From Anthoceros angustus (taxonomy: Eukaryota > Streptophyta > Anthocerotopsida > Anthocerotales > Anthocerotaceae): a stretch of DNA of 64,000 bases. The translations under genes and the position numbers were made by a program. The stretch covers positions 124,001-188,000 of the forward strand of contig VJWM01000240.1 of the NCBI GenBank assembly GCA_010909165.1. Direction: 5' to 3'. Position 1 is the first letter of the stretch; each line of letters begins with the position of its first letter. Shown piece after piece: positions 10,026-19,170 of the stretch. Under the pieces are notes generated by a model. The model searched no databases and had not been told where the DNA came from. It was given only the letters and a program-made list of their open reading frames with translations.

Positions 10026-10443
10026 ATGTAGCTTGGCACTAATGACTTTCAGCAGTGTACTGTATTCTCAAATGGGGAGTAATTTGCTCCGTCAGACGGG
10101 ACGGGGACTGCTGCAGTGTGGAGGTGATAACGGCTGGAATTTTATACGCCCTGAGCTCACTGTCAACAAAATCCTCCACATCGCACATAATGAATTTACA
10201 CTGCTCAATTTTCATGAATTCACACTTCTCAGTCTACATGAGGTTCTTTTTCAACACATCTTCCGCCTGCTCAAGTGGTGAGATCAGCCTTGCCAATGGA
10301 ACATTTAGGGTTCCCGAAGAATGCACCTCGATCTCTCTGCACATCTAGATATTTGTAGGACATGTTCCAAAGTGTTTGAACTTTGCATCAGTTCGTTCTG
10401 GCTACTGTTCTATCTATGTGCACGACGTAGAGCAGCTAGCCCA
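10026..10443. other. spacer between C and D
   Basis: The right part (about 10,380-10,443) is homologous to 7660-7740 and so belongs to the duplicated 3' flank of the family. Otherwise I see no gene. Confidence 0.5.
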
Positions 10444-11904
10444 TCACCCATGGGACCTCTCACTAGCTTGGGAGCGCTTCTGTCGTACCCACCGCAGAGC
10501 ATTCTGCAATCCCGTCTCCAACATAGACCACATCAGGTCGTCCACCGATTTCAGCTTGCACAGAGGACCGCACACTTGACGTTCTAATTGAGCATCCATG
10601 GGGCCCGTGAGGGCCTGGGCGGCCCCGCCAACAACCCTCCTACCGCCATCCTGCCCATGAGAAGTGGATCCGCAATGCCCATCATTTCTGTTATCGAAGT
10701 GAAGGCAACGAGGGTCAGAGTTCTTGAACCTCTCAGTTCTCCGCTTCCTGGACCTCCTGGGTGCCAGAGGCTCAGCATCTTCCTCCTCCTCCTCTTCCTC
10801 AAACCTGTCTGCTTCCAAATCCCGTACGTTCACGATCCTCCTCTTGCACCTCTTGGGCGAGGGCGTCTGAGGCTCAGCATCTCGAGGCTCTTCCTCCTCC
10901 TCCTCCTCCTCCTCAGACACAGTCTCATCATCCGACTCACTCTCGTGGTAATTGGGTGTGTTCACGTTCCGCCTCCTCAACCTTCTGGACTCAGGATCTC
11001 TCCGTTTCCCGTCCTCCTTCTGCCTCTCTTCCCCAAGCACTTCCACATCCTCCTCCTCCCTCTCTCTCTTCTTCCCCTTCTGAGGCTGGCTTCCATCACC
11101 TCCCCCGCCTGCACGTTCCTGGCAAGCCTCCTCCACCCCAACAGCTCCGACCCCAGCACCAGCACCAGCACCCGCACCTGGTCCCTTCTCTTCATGAAAT
11201 TTGGACAACGCTGGCAAGGCAGCATCGATGTAGCTGATGAGCACAGCCCGGAACAGTTCGCTTCCAACTCCACGCTTGTTCCGCAAGTTGGCCTTTATGC
11301 TATCCGTCTTCAACTCCGCCCAGTTGTATTTCACCTTATGCTTGTGCTCCCTCATCAAGCAGAAAGCGTCTCTTGTGCTGACGCCGCGTTGCCTACAATC
11401 CAGAAACAATTCGTGCTGCCGTTTGAGGATGTGTTCAACCAGCGAAGCAGGCTTCATGCTGCTGAGCAGAAAGCCTCCATGCAAAACCCGGCACTGTGAA
11501 CGCGAGTCGACATACTGATAGATTTCATCCTTATCAGCACCGAAAATCCGTGGTGGGACTGCGAGCCCCTGAGAATCCATCCCCAGAACCGTCCCCAGCA
11601 CTTCCGGATCCAGAGAAAGCACAAATTTCCCGTTCACCTCCACATAGCTTCTGGAGCTCCACCCTCTGCCCTCCCCGGATCCGGAGGCTCTGGCATTGCC
11701 ATCCCCTTCGTGAAACCCGGTGATGGTGAACCTGCGGCTGAGTCTGATCTTGCATGACTTGTGCCCTGCTTCTTCATCCTCGGTCGCAGATGTGAAGCAA
11801 CCCAGGTCGAGGAGGAAGTTTCTGTCATCCTTCCAGCCTGCCCTCTGTTCTTGCTCCTTTCCTGTGGTGCCCTTCGCTGCCCCTGATGCATTTGTCTGCT
11901 CCAT
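10444..11904 (-). CDS. YNWA-family member D (unknown function), 486 residues
   Basis: The ATG at 11,904 follows a good splice acceptor (CTTTTTCACAG, exon from 11,932); the frame is open back to an ATG at 11,967. The core runs through WKDDRNFLLDLGCFTS, RFTITGFHEG, FVLSLDPEVLGTVLGMDSQG, HGGFLLSSMKP, RGVSTRDAFCLMREH, KYNWAELKTDSIKANL and VLISYIDAALPALSKF. The tail has a Gly-Ala repeat stretch, a KGKKREREEEDVEV segment, basic patches (RRLRRR, KRCKRR, RRSRKRR) and long Glu runs, then a terminal helix (DLMWSMLETGLQNALRWVRQ). Alternating acidic and basic tracts with likely nuclear-localisation patches suggest a nuclear protein, as inference. It is the longest array member and has no visible lesion. 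Confidence 0.8.
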   Translation of the reverse strand: MEQTNASGAAKGTTGKEQEQRAGWKDDRNFLLDLGCFTSATEDEEAGHKSCKIRLSRRFTITGFHEGDGNARASGSGEGRGWSSRSYVEVNGKFVLSLDPEVLGTVLGMDSQGLAVPPRIFGADKDEIYQYVDSRSQCRVLHGGFLLSSMKPASLVEHILKRQHELFLDCRQRGVSTRDAFCLMREHKHKVKYNWAELKTDSIKANLRNKRGVGSELFRAVLISYIDAALPALSKFHEEKGPGAGAGAGAGVGAVGVEEACQERAGGGGDGSQPQKGKKREREEEDVEVLGEERQKEDGKRRDPESRRLRRRNVNTPNYHESESDDETVSEEEEEEEEEPRDAEPQTPSPKRCKRRIVNVRDLEADRFEEEEEEEDAEPLAPRRSRKRRTERFKNSDPRCLHFDNRNDGHCGSTSHGQDGGRRVVGGAAQALTGPMDAQLERQVCGPLCKLKSVDDLMWSMLETGLQNALRWVRQKRSQASERSHG

Positions 11905-12040
11905 TGATTCCAAGCAGGAACTCTCGCACCAACTGTGAAAAAGATGGTTTGGCAATCCACGCAGCATGCAAGCCGGATCGCGTTGCCAAAGCTTCTTGTC
12001 GGCTCAGTTAACTGGAATGGACTGCAGTATCTGCGACAGT

Positions 12041-12174
12041 TGGGTTGGTTTTGTTAAGCTTCCCTTGGTGGGCGTATCACTTGCATGCGATTTGCGACAG
12101 GTGGGTTTGTTTTGTTGGGTTGGTTTTGTTAACCCCCCTTGGTGGGCAGATCACTCGCATGCGATCTGCGACAG
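12041..12174. repeat. 73-bp direct repeat in the 5' flank of member D
   Basis: GGTTGGTTTTGTTAA, then CTTGGTGGGC, then CATGCGAT(T/C)TGCGACAG, appears at about 12,044-12,100 and again at 12,117-12,174. A third partial end (TATCTGCGACAG) lies at 12,027. It lies in the probable promoter or first intron of D. Confidence 0.85.
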
Positions 12175-13306
12175 TTCCCACGGTTTGGGCTTGAGCTGTC
12201 TTTTGGCTCTTCACAATTCTGCTCTAACTCTGATGGGTCCGAGGATTTGGCGGCCTGGAGGTCGCGTCTTCTTCTCATTACTGCTGACCATCATCTGTAA
12301 CGGAGCTGTACAAACGTATGCAGGCACTGCCATGACTAGACGTCACTGCGTCGAGTGTACATATGTACACTTGTATTACATAACAGGTCTGTACCAACGC
12401 GTGCCAAGAGACGTGAGCTGAGCATGACTGCGTCGAGCGTGTGTAACGGGTCCTTAGATTCCTCGCCAACGCTCGAATGGCTTCAAATACTGTACTGTAT
12501 ATGCACTGAGCGAGGGAGCCATGGTGGCACGCTGGTACACATGCTCCACTGGACAGGCTGCATTCAGCATGGCTTGCCGTCTGGTCAACAGGCCCGTGTC
12601 TGGAGTACTGGACACTTTCGGAGCGTGAATTCGGACGAGGGACTCGAATGGCATTGATCACTTGCAGATCCTGTTTGTGGGCGGCAGAGGAGCCAGCTGT
12701 TCGGTGGCAGGGTTAGCAGAGAGTATGTTCCTCTCTGTGCACAGTGTCCAGAGGCTGATGTTAATTGTCTGTCCCTTTCATATCCCTCTTTGTAACGTAT
12801 GATCTCATTACCCATGCATTGGGCAGGACCTCTTCGTGGTCTGGTCCAGCAGAAGTACCAGGCTCACCAGCCATTGCAGAAGCTACGAAAGCTCAGACAA
12901 GGTTATTGAAGTGAAGAACTGAGTGGACATGCTCCAGCTTTGGCATATGTATGCAAGACTGTAAAAGTATGGGATGTTTACTTCGAACGAACCAGCAGGA
13001 CTTCGTGAAAGATGGGTGGCAGGTGGATGCCTAAGCTACTCTCCCGAGCAATTGATGTCCTAGGTTACACTAATGTTCTACGTACCGTGATTCCAACTAA
13101 GCACTAGAGAGCGGGGTAGAACTTGTTTCAAGATGTTGCTTATCTAAGCAAGCTTGCTGCTCTTGTCAGGCTCCTAGGCCCTTCACCCATGATGTGTGCA
13201 TACACTGGCTGCTTCCAGAAATGCTAGCTAACATGATAAGGATAACCATCTGCCTAGGTAGTGTCCTCGCTGAGCACTTCACACGAAAATACGCTGACAG
13301 CGCATC
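12175..13306. other. intergenic region between D and E
   Basis: It holds many short overlapping frames without recognisable similarity. It probably contains the promoter and any first exon of D (minus strand) and the 3' UTR of E. Confidence 0.4.
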
Positions 13307-14551
13307 TTAGGTAGAGATCATTCCCTTCGCAATGCGCATCCTCTTTCCCTGGACCCATCTCAGACAGCCCTCCAATCCTTTGTCAGCAACGCCCAGTGCT
13401 TTCTCAGCAATGCCCAGTGCTTTCTCAGCCATGCCCAATGTTTTGAGCCAAGACGTGCCTTGCGGAAACTCATACTTGAGTCCATCTGGGTTCACTCTAG
13501 GCCTCTTCGACGTGCTCAATATCTGGCCTCCTTCCATGCGAGGTGTCTTCGATCCTAAAGGCTTGTAGTGATCCCTTGCTGTGTGCATTCGAATTGGACT
13601 GTGAAGCATCGACAGAGCCAGTTGAGCAGCGGTGATGCATTTGCCCAATGCTTTCAGCCAAGAGTTGCTCACACACTCACACATTAGTCCATCTGACTTC
13701 ACTCTAGGCCTTTTCGACAGTGTGCTCGATGACTGGCCTCCTTCGATGCGTCTCTTTGATCCTGATGGCTTGTAGCGATCCCTTGCCGTGCGCATTCGAA
13801 ATCTTCTACTCTGAAGCCGCGACAGAGCCGGTTGAGCAGCGGTGATGTATTTGAGAAGCAAGTCTTCGATGAGTGGGCCTAATGTTTTGCTTCGTCTCGT
13901 CAACACCTTCTGGATAAAATCAACTTTGTACGCCACCCAGTTGTAGATTTCTCCATCGAACCACTCTCGCTTGAAAACGTAAGCATGTGCTACAGGTATA
14001 CCTCTTTTGCGCCTCTTGGCATCTCTTCCTGTCGCACAAAGCTCATCCCTCCTTAACATAACGTACCCCTTGAAGGCATCCGGCTTGAGGCTCTCCACAG
14101 GGATCCCGGCGCTCACCCACCAGCTCTGGTGAGGATCATAGGACTTAGAACAAGTAACCTGACGTAAGAGCTCTTTCTTGTTCTCTATGCTTAGCGACTT
14201 TGGGATGGGGATCCCTCCATACTCCATCCCCAGAAGCTCTCCGAATGGTTCGAGATCCAGCGACAGATTGAATTTCCCATCGATTTCGATCAAGCTCTGC
14301 AAATCTTCTGTGCCTTCCTGGAAGCCAGTAATGGTGAACCCACCAACTTCATACCTGCAAGGCACCATGCCTACAGTGGCTGTGCTTCTGCCGTCCTCGG
14401 TGTTGAAGCAACCCAACTTTAGCAGAGTATCCTGACTTATGATCCTCCCAGAGTATGCCGGTTCGCTCCGCCGTCCAGACTCCTTCCGCAGGAGCTTCTC
14501 GACCTCCGATTTCCTGTGTGGTCTCGGGTCCATGGATTCCTGCTTGCGCAT
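13307..14551 (-). CDS. YNWA-family member E (unknown function), 414 residues
   Basis: I chose the ATG at 14,551; a second ATG lies six codons on. A splice acceptor (GCTGTTTTTCAG) is positioned just upstream, as in the other members. Core motifs are LLKLGCFNTEDG, GFTITGFQEG, FNLSLDLEPFGELLGMEYGG, VESLKPDAFKGYV, IYNWVAYKVDFIQKVL and LLLKYITAAQPALSRL. The tail contains an internal direct duplication of about 75-80 residues: ITAAQPALSRL...SKRPRVKSDGL recurs as ITAAQLALSML...SKRPRVNPDGL. It then ends in short A/L/K heptads (AEKALGIAEKALGVADKGL) and LRWVQGKRMR. The duplicated unit begins inside the last core helix. Function is unknown; SKRPRV looks like a nuclear-localisation patch. Confidence 0.8.
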   Translation of the reverse strand: MRKQESMDPRPHRKSEVEKLLRKESGRRSEPAYSGRIISQDTLLKLGCFNTEDGRSTATVGMVPCRYEVGGFTITGFQEGTEDLQSLIEIDGKFNLSLDLEPFGELLGMEYGGIPIPKSLSIENKKELLRQVTCSKSYDPHQSWWVSAGIPVESLKPDAFKGYVMLRRDELCATGRDAKRRKRGIPVAHAYVFKREWFDGEIYNWVAYKVDFIQKVLTRRSKTLGPLIEDLLLKYITAAQPALSRLQSRRFRMRTARDRYKPSGSKRRIEGGQSSSTLSKRPRVKSDGLMCECVSNSWLKALGKCITAAQLALSMLHSPIRMHTARDHYKPLGSKTPRMEGGQILSTSKRPRVNPDGLKYEFPQGTSWLKTLGMAEKALGIAEKALGVADKGLEGCLRWVQGKRMRIAKGMIST

Positions 14552-14579
14552 CGATACCACTACTTGCTCACTGCAACCC

Positions 14580-16239
14580 TGAAAAACAGCTACAGCAGGT
14601 GCACAAGCTCCATCAGACTGGGCTTAAGGATAAATCCTTACACGTTCCTTTTCTACAATGCTAATGCAGATTGCAGACCCACCGACAGAATCTCACAACC
14701 ATAAAATCGCACAGGACATCTGTCTGGAGACTAGTCCTGCAGAGCAAGGAAATTAAACGCCTGTGTGTTGCAACGCTTGTAATTGAATGCAGTGATGGAT
14801 GACTGACGTTACTCTCACGTACGTACCCCGATTCGCATGTGTTGTAAACCTGTTGTGCGGTCGTGAATGTGCATTATACTGGTCGGCGACCGACCCAGCA
14901 GTGTAATTGTTTCAGCAGGGGAGGCAGAGTACAAGCCGTCAACATCTTGACTAGGTTCCTTCCTACAGTACCTTGACCATTTCTCATTCCTCAGCAAGGG
15001 CCCGTCTCTTCCTCTCCGACCTGTGATCTCTCTGATCGATCGCGACTCTGGGCAAGTATGCATATGTAATTGCAGATTAACAATACAGGAATTCAGACGG
15101 GAAACCTTAGCTTGCTGGAACCTTTAGGCCCAAAGCCTTGGCACGTTTAGAAGTGTAAGCCCTGCTCGTTCGGTTATTCTGCCCAGGGAAACTCTCTCCC
15201 TCAAGGCTTTGTGACTTTTCGGGGTTCTGTGAGTCTCAGACCAGATCTCACCCGGCGCCTCCTTGTCAGCCTTGGTTCTTCGGACTCTGTCTTAACACTT
15301 TTTCTTTTCTCCTGCTGCACATGATGCGAATCCTGGTGACAAGGGATATTCAGCAATCACCCATGAGCAACAAGGTACCGTAACCAGAAACTTTTGCACA
15401 CATGGACTGCAAGTTTGCTCTTTCTAACAGTAGTGAAAAACAGCGAGTTTCTGCAGAACTTGTCATATCAAATTGTCTGCAATAACCAACCCCCTGGAGG
15501 TGTGAAGGGCTTCAACCTCTTACAAAACTATGAGAGGCCTCCCAGCCATGTCGTGGTACATCAGGTGGAAGCTGTTCCCGAGGAGAAAGCTGCAATATTC
15601 TGGAAGGAACACACATGTTAGCAAAGCTTGAAGTTTCTCGTCTTGAATTTTCAATGCTCCTAAAAACTTCTGTCGAACAACGAATTCAAGACGACATACA
15701 CAAAGTAGTGCGTTCTCAGTACATGATACGTGCGCCCTGGGAATGAAGGTGGTGCTCAGCAAATGGGACTCACTGTTGTAATCGAGGGAGACACAGGGAA
15801 GCTGCCTCAATTGCTTTGCCATGGAGCATCAAAAGTACAGCGTGGAACCTGTAGACGTTTTCAAAGGCTCAGCGTGTACTAGTTCTGAGAGTGCAAGGTC
15901 AGTTAATTAGGTGAGAGTTTCTGGCGCATGGGCTCAACTTCTACTCAAGCACGCATCTATCCGTGCACTGCTCATGACCTGAGATTCTCTCTGTAGTCGG
16001 CCAGAGTTGGGCGGAGATGGTGGCAATTGACAGAAAACGGCCAACTATGTATGCTATGCACTCGAAACCGCACAGCTGCAGCCTGCCATGACTCAGGACT
16101 ATCCATTCTGGGGGACAACAAAGAGACTTAATTTGATGGGTCGGATCCTGGTGTGACTGAACGGGCTTGTCCTCCACTAGCAAACTGCAGCTACTTAGCT
16201 CCCTATCAATACTGCACGTATCGATTAACATCTCGAGCT
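14580..16239. other. intergenic region between E and F
   Basis: It has short frames only, the longest being about 100 codons on the minus strand at 15,520-15,822 with no recognisable motif. Weak similarity to 17.8-18.0 kb (a GACCATT...CTCATTCCTC block) suggests that the 5' flanks of E and F share ancestry. Confidence 0.4.
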
Positions 16240-16518
16240 TCAGCTCAGTAATCGCATCAGAGAATCCTTCACTCTCTTCTTGACGGTTCTCCATGCTTTG
16301 ACATACATGCCCTCCGGGTCCCCAACACCACATAAATCAACATCCCGGCCGAGTCTGCCCCTGGCAGAGTCTTGCCCAGGGGCAGACTCTTGCCTGCTGT
16401 CATGAAAGATCTCCTTTAGTGCAGGCTCAGAGATGAGCAAGGAAGCCTCATGATCAGACTCGGCTTCAGCAAACTCCTGGACCAGTTTTAGCCTCTTCGA
16501 CCTCCTCAGCAACTGAAG
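16240..16518 (-). pseudogene. tail of member F beyond an in-frame stop
   Basis: Directly after the TAA that ends F (16,519-16,521), the same frame stays open to 16,240. It encodes LLRRSKRLKLVQEF, matching the RRSKRLRE patches of B and C, then GDPEGMYVKAWRTVKKR and a terminal helix like the other members. The stop therefore cuts a formerly full-length protein unless it is read through or is a sequencing error. Confidence 0.65.
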
Positions 16519-17373
16519 TTAGACGTCTCCCTGTTCCTCCGTTTGCCTCTTACCCTGCTTAGACTCGTAATTGGTTCTTTGCCTTCTTTGATGATCACGT
16601 CCTTCAGACACCTTCTCCAATCCCCTCGCAGATTTGGGCACCGCGAGCATTGGCAAAGCAGCATCGAAGAAGATTGTCAGCAAAGACCTGGCTCGAACGT
16701 TCAGCTGCCGATGTTTCCGTAACGTGGCTCGAATGGCACCCACAGCGCTCTCTCCCCAACCATACTTTTCACGGTAGAGAAACTCCCTGTTCATGCAGTA
16801 GACGTACCTTTGGGCAAGACCTCTAGTTCTGTCGTCACCGCGAGATGTATCAACAAAAACCTCCCTGGATCGTTTACGGATGTATTTTTGGAGATCAGGC
16901 TCCAAGCTCTTCAAATTCACGCCTCCCCGGCTCGTCAAACATTCAAGTGCTGGGCGTTCCCCAGTTGAAATAGAGTTCAACATTTCTCGCTTCTGGCACA
17001 TGCTCAGCATTTGTGGCACTCGAAGCCCATCAAAGTCTATGCTGATGAGTGTCCCCACGACCCCTGGCTCGAGAGAAACCAGGAACCTGCCATTCACCTC
17101 TATTTTGAAATTGTAGTCACGATCCTGATCCTGGTACCCGGTTATGGTGTACCTATCGCTCACAAAGGTGCAGCATTTTGAGAGAGCTGCTGGTTCGGTG
17201 ACGCAGCCCAAGAAAGCTCTGTTCTTCCAGGCTTGGTTACGCCCCCGCCTTCTACCAAAACAGAGTTTATCGGGTGGCATCTTTGATGAATTAGGTTGTG
17301 CAACTTGTTCCGGACGTGAGGTCTCTATACTTTCGGCGCTCTCACTGTACTCCTGCTTCACAGGACCGCCAGC
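16519..17373 (-). CDS. YNWA-family member F, truncated by an in-frame TAA
   Basis: The frame encodes the complete family core: AWKNRAFLGCVTEP, RYTITGYQDQ, FLVSLEPGVVGTLISIDFDG, RGGVNLKSLEPDLQKYI, RYVYCMNREF, EKYGWGESAVGAIRATL (the YNWA position is YGWG here) and LLTIFFDAALPML. It then stops at 16,519 early in the basic tail. There is no ATG at the start of the conserved part. The likely exon begins at 17,373 after TTGTGCTCAG, an acceptor in the family position, so a 5' exon is missing from this call. F is the most diverged member of the array. The core could still be made as a short protein of about 280 residues. Confidence 0.65.
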   Translation of the reverse strand, partial: AGGPVKQEYSESAESIETSRPEQVAQPNSSKMPPDKLCFGRRRGRNQAWKNRAFLGCVTEPAALSKCCTFVSDRYTITGYQDQDRDYNFKIEVNGRFLVSLEPGVVGTLISIDFDGLRVPQMLSMCQKREMLNSISTGERPALECLTSRGGVNLKSLEPDLQKYIRKRSREVFVDTSRGDDRTRGLAQRYVYCMNREFLYREKYGWGESAVGAIRATLRKHRQLNVRARSLLTIFFDAALPMLAVPKSARGLEKVSEGRDHQRRQRTNYESKQGKRQTEEQGDV

Positions 17374-18127
17374 CTGAGCACAAGTAGTGTGAACTGTGAA
17401 GCCAGCAGTTGATACACAACAAGAACAACTGCACGATGCACATTCATGGCTACAAATGCTTCTATTCTAGTGGGTAACAAGGCAGCAAATTCCGCTGTGG
17501 AAAGGAAGAAGTACACACCCTCATTTTGCAGAGATTGACGATGTATCTATGCAGACAGTAGATTGCAGGGTGCTGCAGCTTCAATCCTAAGCCTGCTTCA
17601 CGCTGGGAAGCCCGCAAAGCATGCTTTCAGCTTGTCCTCCAAATACAGAAATAGGCACAGCTCCAACCAAGCTTGAGTTCTCGGACACAAGTGAGCTGCA
17701 AAGAAGTCTGCCAGGAGTTCTGTCACACTGTCGCAGTGAGACAGACTTGACACTCGAAAGGTACCCAAGATTCGGACGTGCAATGAGACCTACAGGGCGC
17801 ACACTTTGCTCAAGCTGGCTAGCAGGCGTTGCATACAGTATGTACAGTATTACAGGTCTACAATGCTGGCTGACTCGTCTGCCAATGGCCGAGTACTTGA
17901 TTGATTTTGTTCCTGCAGAGGGGACAGCAGTGAAGAATCAGCAGGCGGGAGCCTGGTTGTGTTTGACTCTCCAAACCACGTTGACCATTCTCTCGGCTGT
18001 TGCTCATTCCTCCAGAAGGCATTGTAGATCTTCCTTTTCACGGGTTGGGACGAGTGAATGTAGCACATCAAAAGGGCACCCGGACATTGCCACAATCCCT
18101 CTTAGAGGCCAGAATTGTGCGCAGCAA
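17374..18127. other. 5' flank of member F
   Basis: It presumably contains the promoter and first exon of F. I see no further coding sequence; the 182-codon plus-strand frame at 17,621-18,169 has no recognisable motif. Confidence 0.4.
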
Positions 18128-18270
18128 GTGTGGAACGCAAAAGTTTGGGGCTTTCTAAATTTTTGGTGAGGTTTGGTCCCGCAACCAGCTTTGATTCGCT
18201 GGGAATCAAAACAAAGACAGACCAAACCCTACCAAAAATGTAGGGAGCCCCAAACTTCTGCGTTCAACAA
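18128..18270. mobile_element. MITE-like foldback element, about 143 bp
   Basis: Two arms of about 50 bp are inverted copies of each other: GAACGCAAAAGTTTGGGGCT at 18,133 and, in inverse, GAACGCAGAAGTTTGGGGCT ending near 18,267. Both continue through ATTTTTGGT and GGTTTGGT. The short centre contains a smaller inverted repeat (TTTGATTCG / GGAATCAAA). There is no coding capacity and no clear target-site duplication. The form fits a non-autonomous DNA transposon; the superfamily is unknown. Confidence 0.75.
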
Positions 18271-19170
18271 GGCATCTCCTCCCCACAAGAGACACTATCA
18301 GGAGCTAGTTTCCTAGAAACGTGATACCGAATCGGAAACCCTTCAGACTGCATTCCAAGAATCTCCCTGACTTCTTTGAGCGCAGGCGAAAAAACATACA
18401 AGGGATCCGGTTGTGATGTCCTCACCTACTGGATACTTGCACTGCACCATATCTTTTGCAACTACTCCTCTGTCATCCTGGTTCAAACACGGCAATCTGA
18501 GCAGAAATGATTAAGACACCTTCCACAGACTGCGTGGTCCGTGATTCTCTACAGTCTTGGCACTGACTTGACTGTTTTCGGCCTGCAGATACATCAGACA
18601 TCGATTGATACAAGGGGTGAGAACCACAATCAACTGTTAAAGACCTGAGTCACACAACCTGCAAGCCTTTCGCAGGACAAAGGGGCAGCAGCTTCGGATG
18701 TGAAAGCATTGAGCAGACACCAAGAAAATTCACAACCAAGAGCGGAAGGCATACCATGTATTGGATCCAGTGGGTAAAACAGTCTTCGACTTCGTACGAC
18801 AAAATCATGCAGACATAAACAGCTTTCATCAGCACATGGGGCAGAATTCGTCCCAAGCATGGGATGCTGACAGACAAATGCTCAAACACTCAGATCGTTG
18901 ACAAAGCAAACACAGGCAGAAATCCTCACCATGAAACTGACTCGTGGCTGCCGATTTATCCGCTGTGCAGGAGAGAATCCTGTCACCATTCCTGGGATCT
19001 TTCTGGGTCATTGGATAGTCAAAGAGATAAGACCCACAAAGTCGCATCTCCTCACCCACATCAATTCGGATGAGTAAGAAAAGCTGACCAGCTGTTCCAG
19101 CAAACGAGGGCCGAGGCAGCTCATGCAATCAGCAGAGAAGGTACCATTGGTGTCTGTGACTGTGCCGACA
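18271..19170. other. spacer downstream of the PPR gene
   Basis: No gene is supported. It probably includes the PPR 3' UTR. Confidence 0.4.

Noticed and set aside
9538-10039. Three overlapping minus-strand frames rich in LLPSLLAAAYFPACLL repeats
   Set aside because: They are by-products of the 26-bp minisatellite, which leaves all frames open.
10588-11499. 303-codon plus-strand frame rich in Leu/Ser/Pro
   Set aside because: It is the complement of the acidic and basic tracts of member D, whose strand has conserved family motifs.
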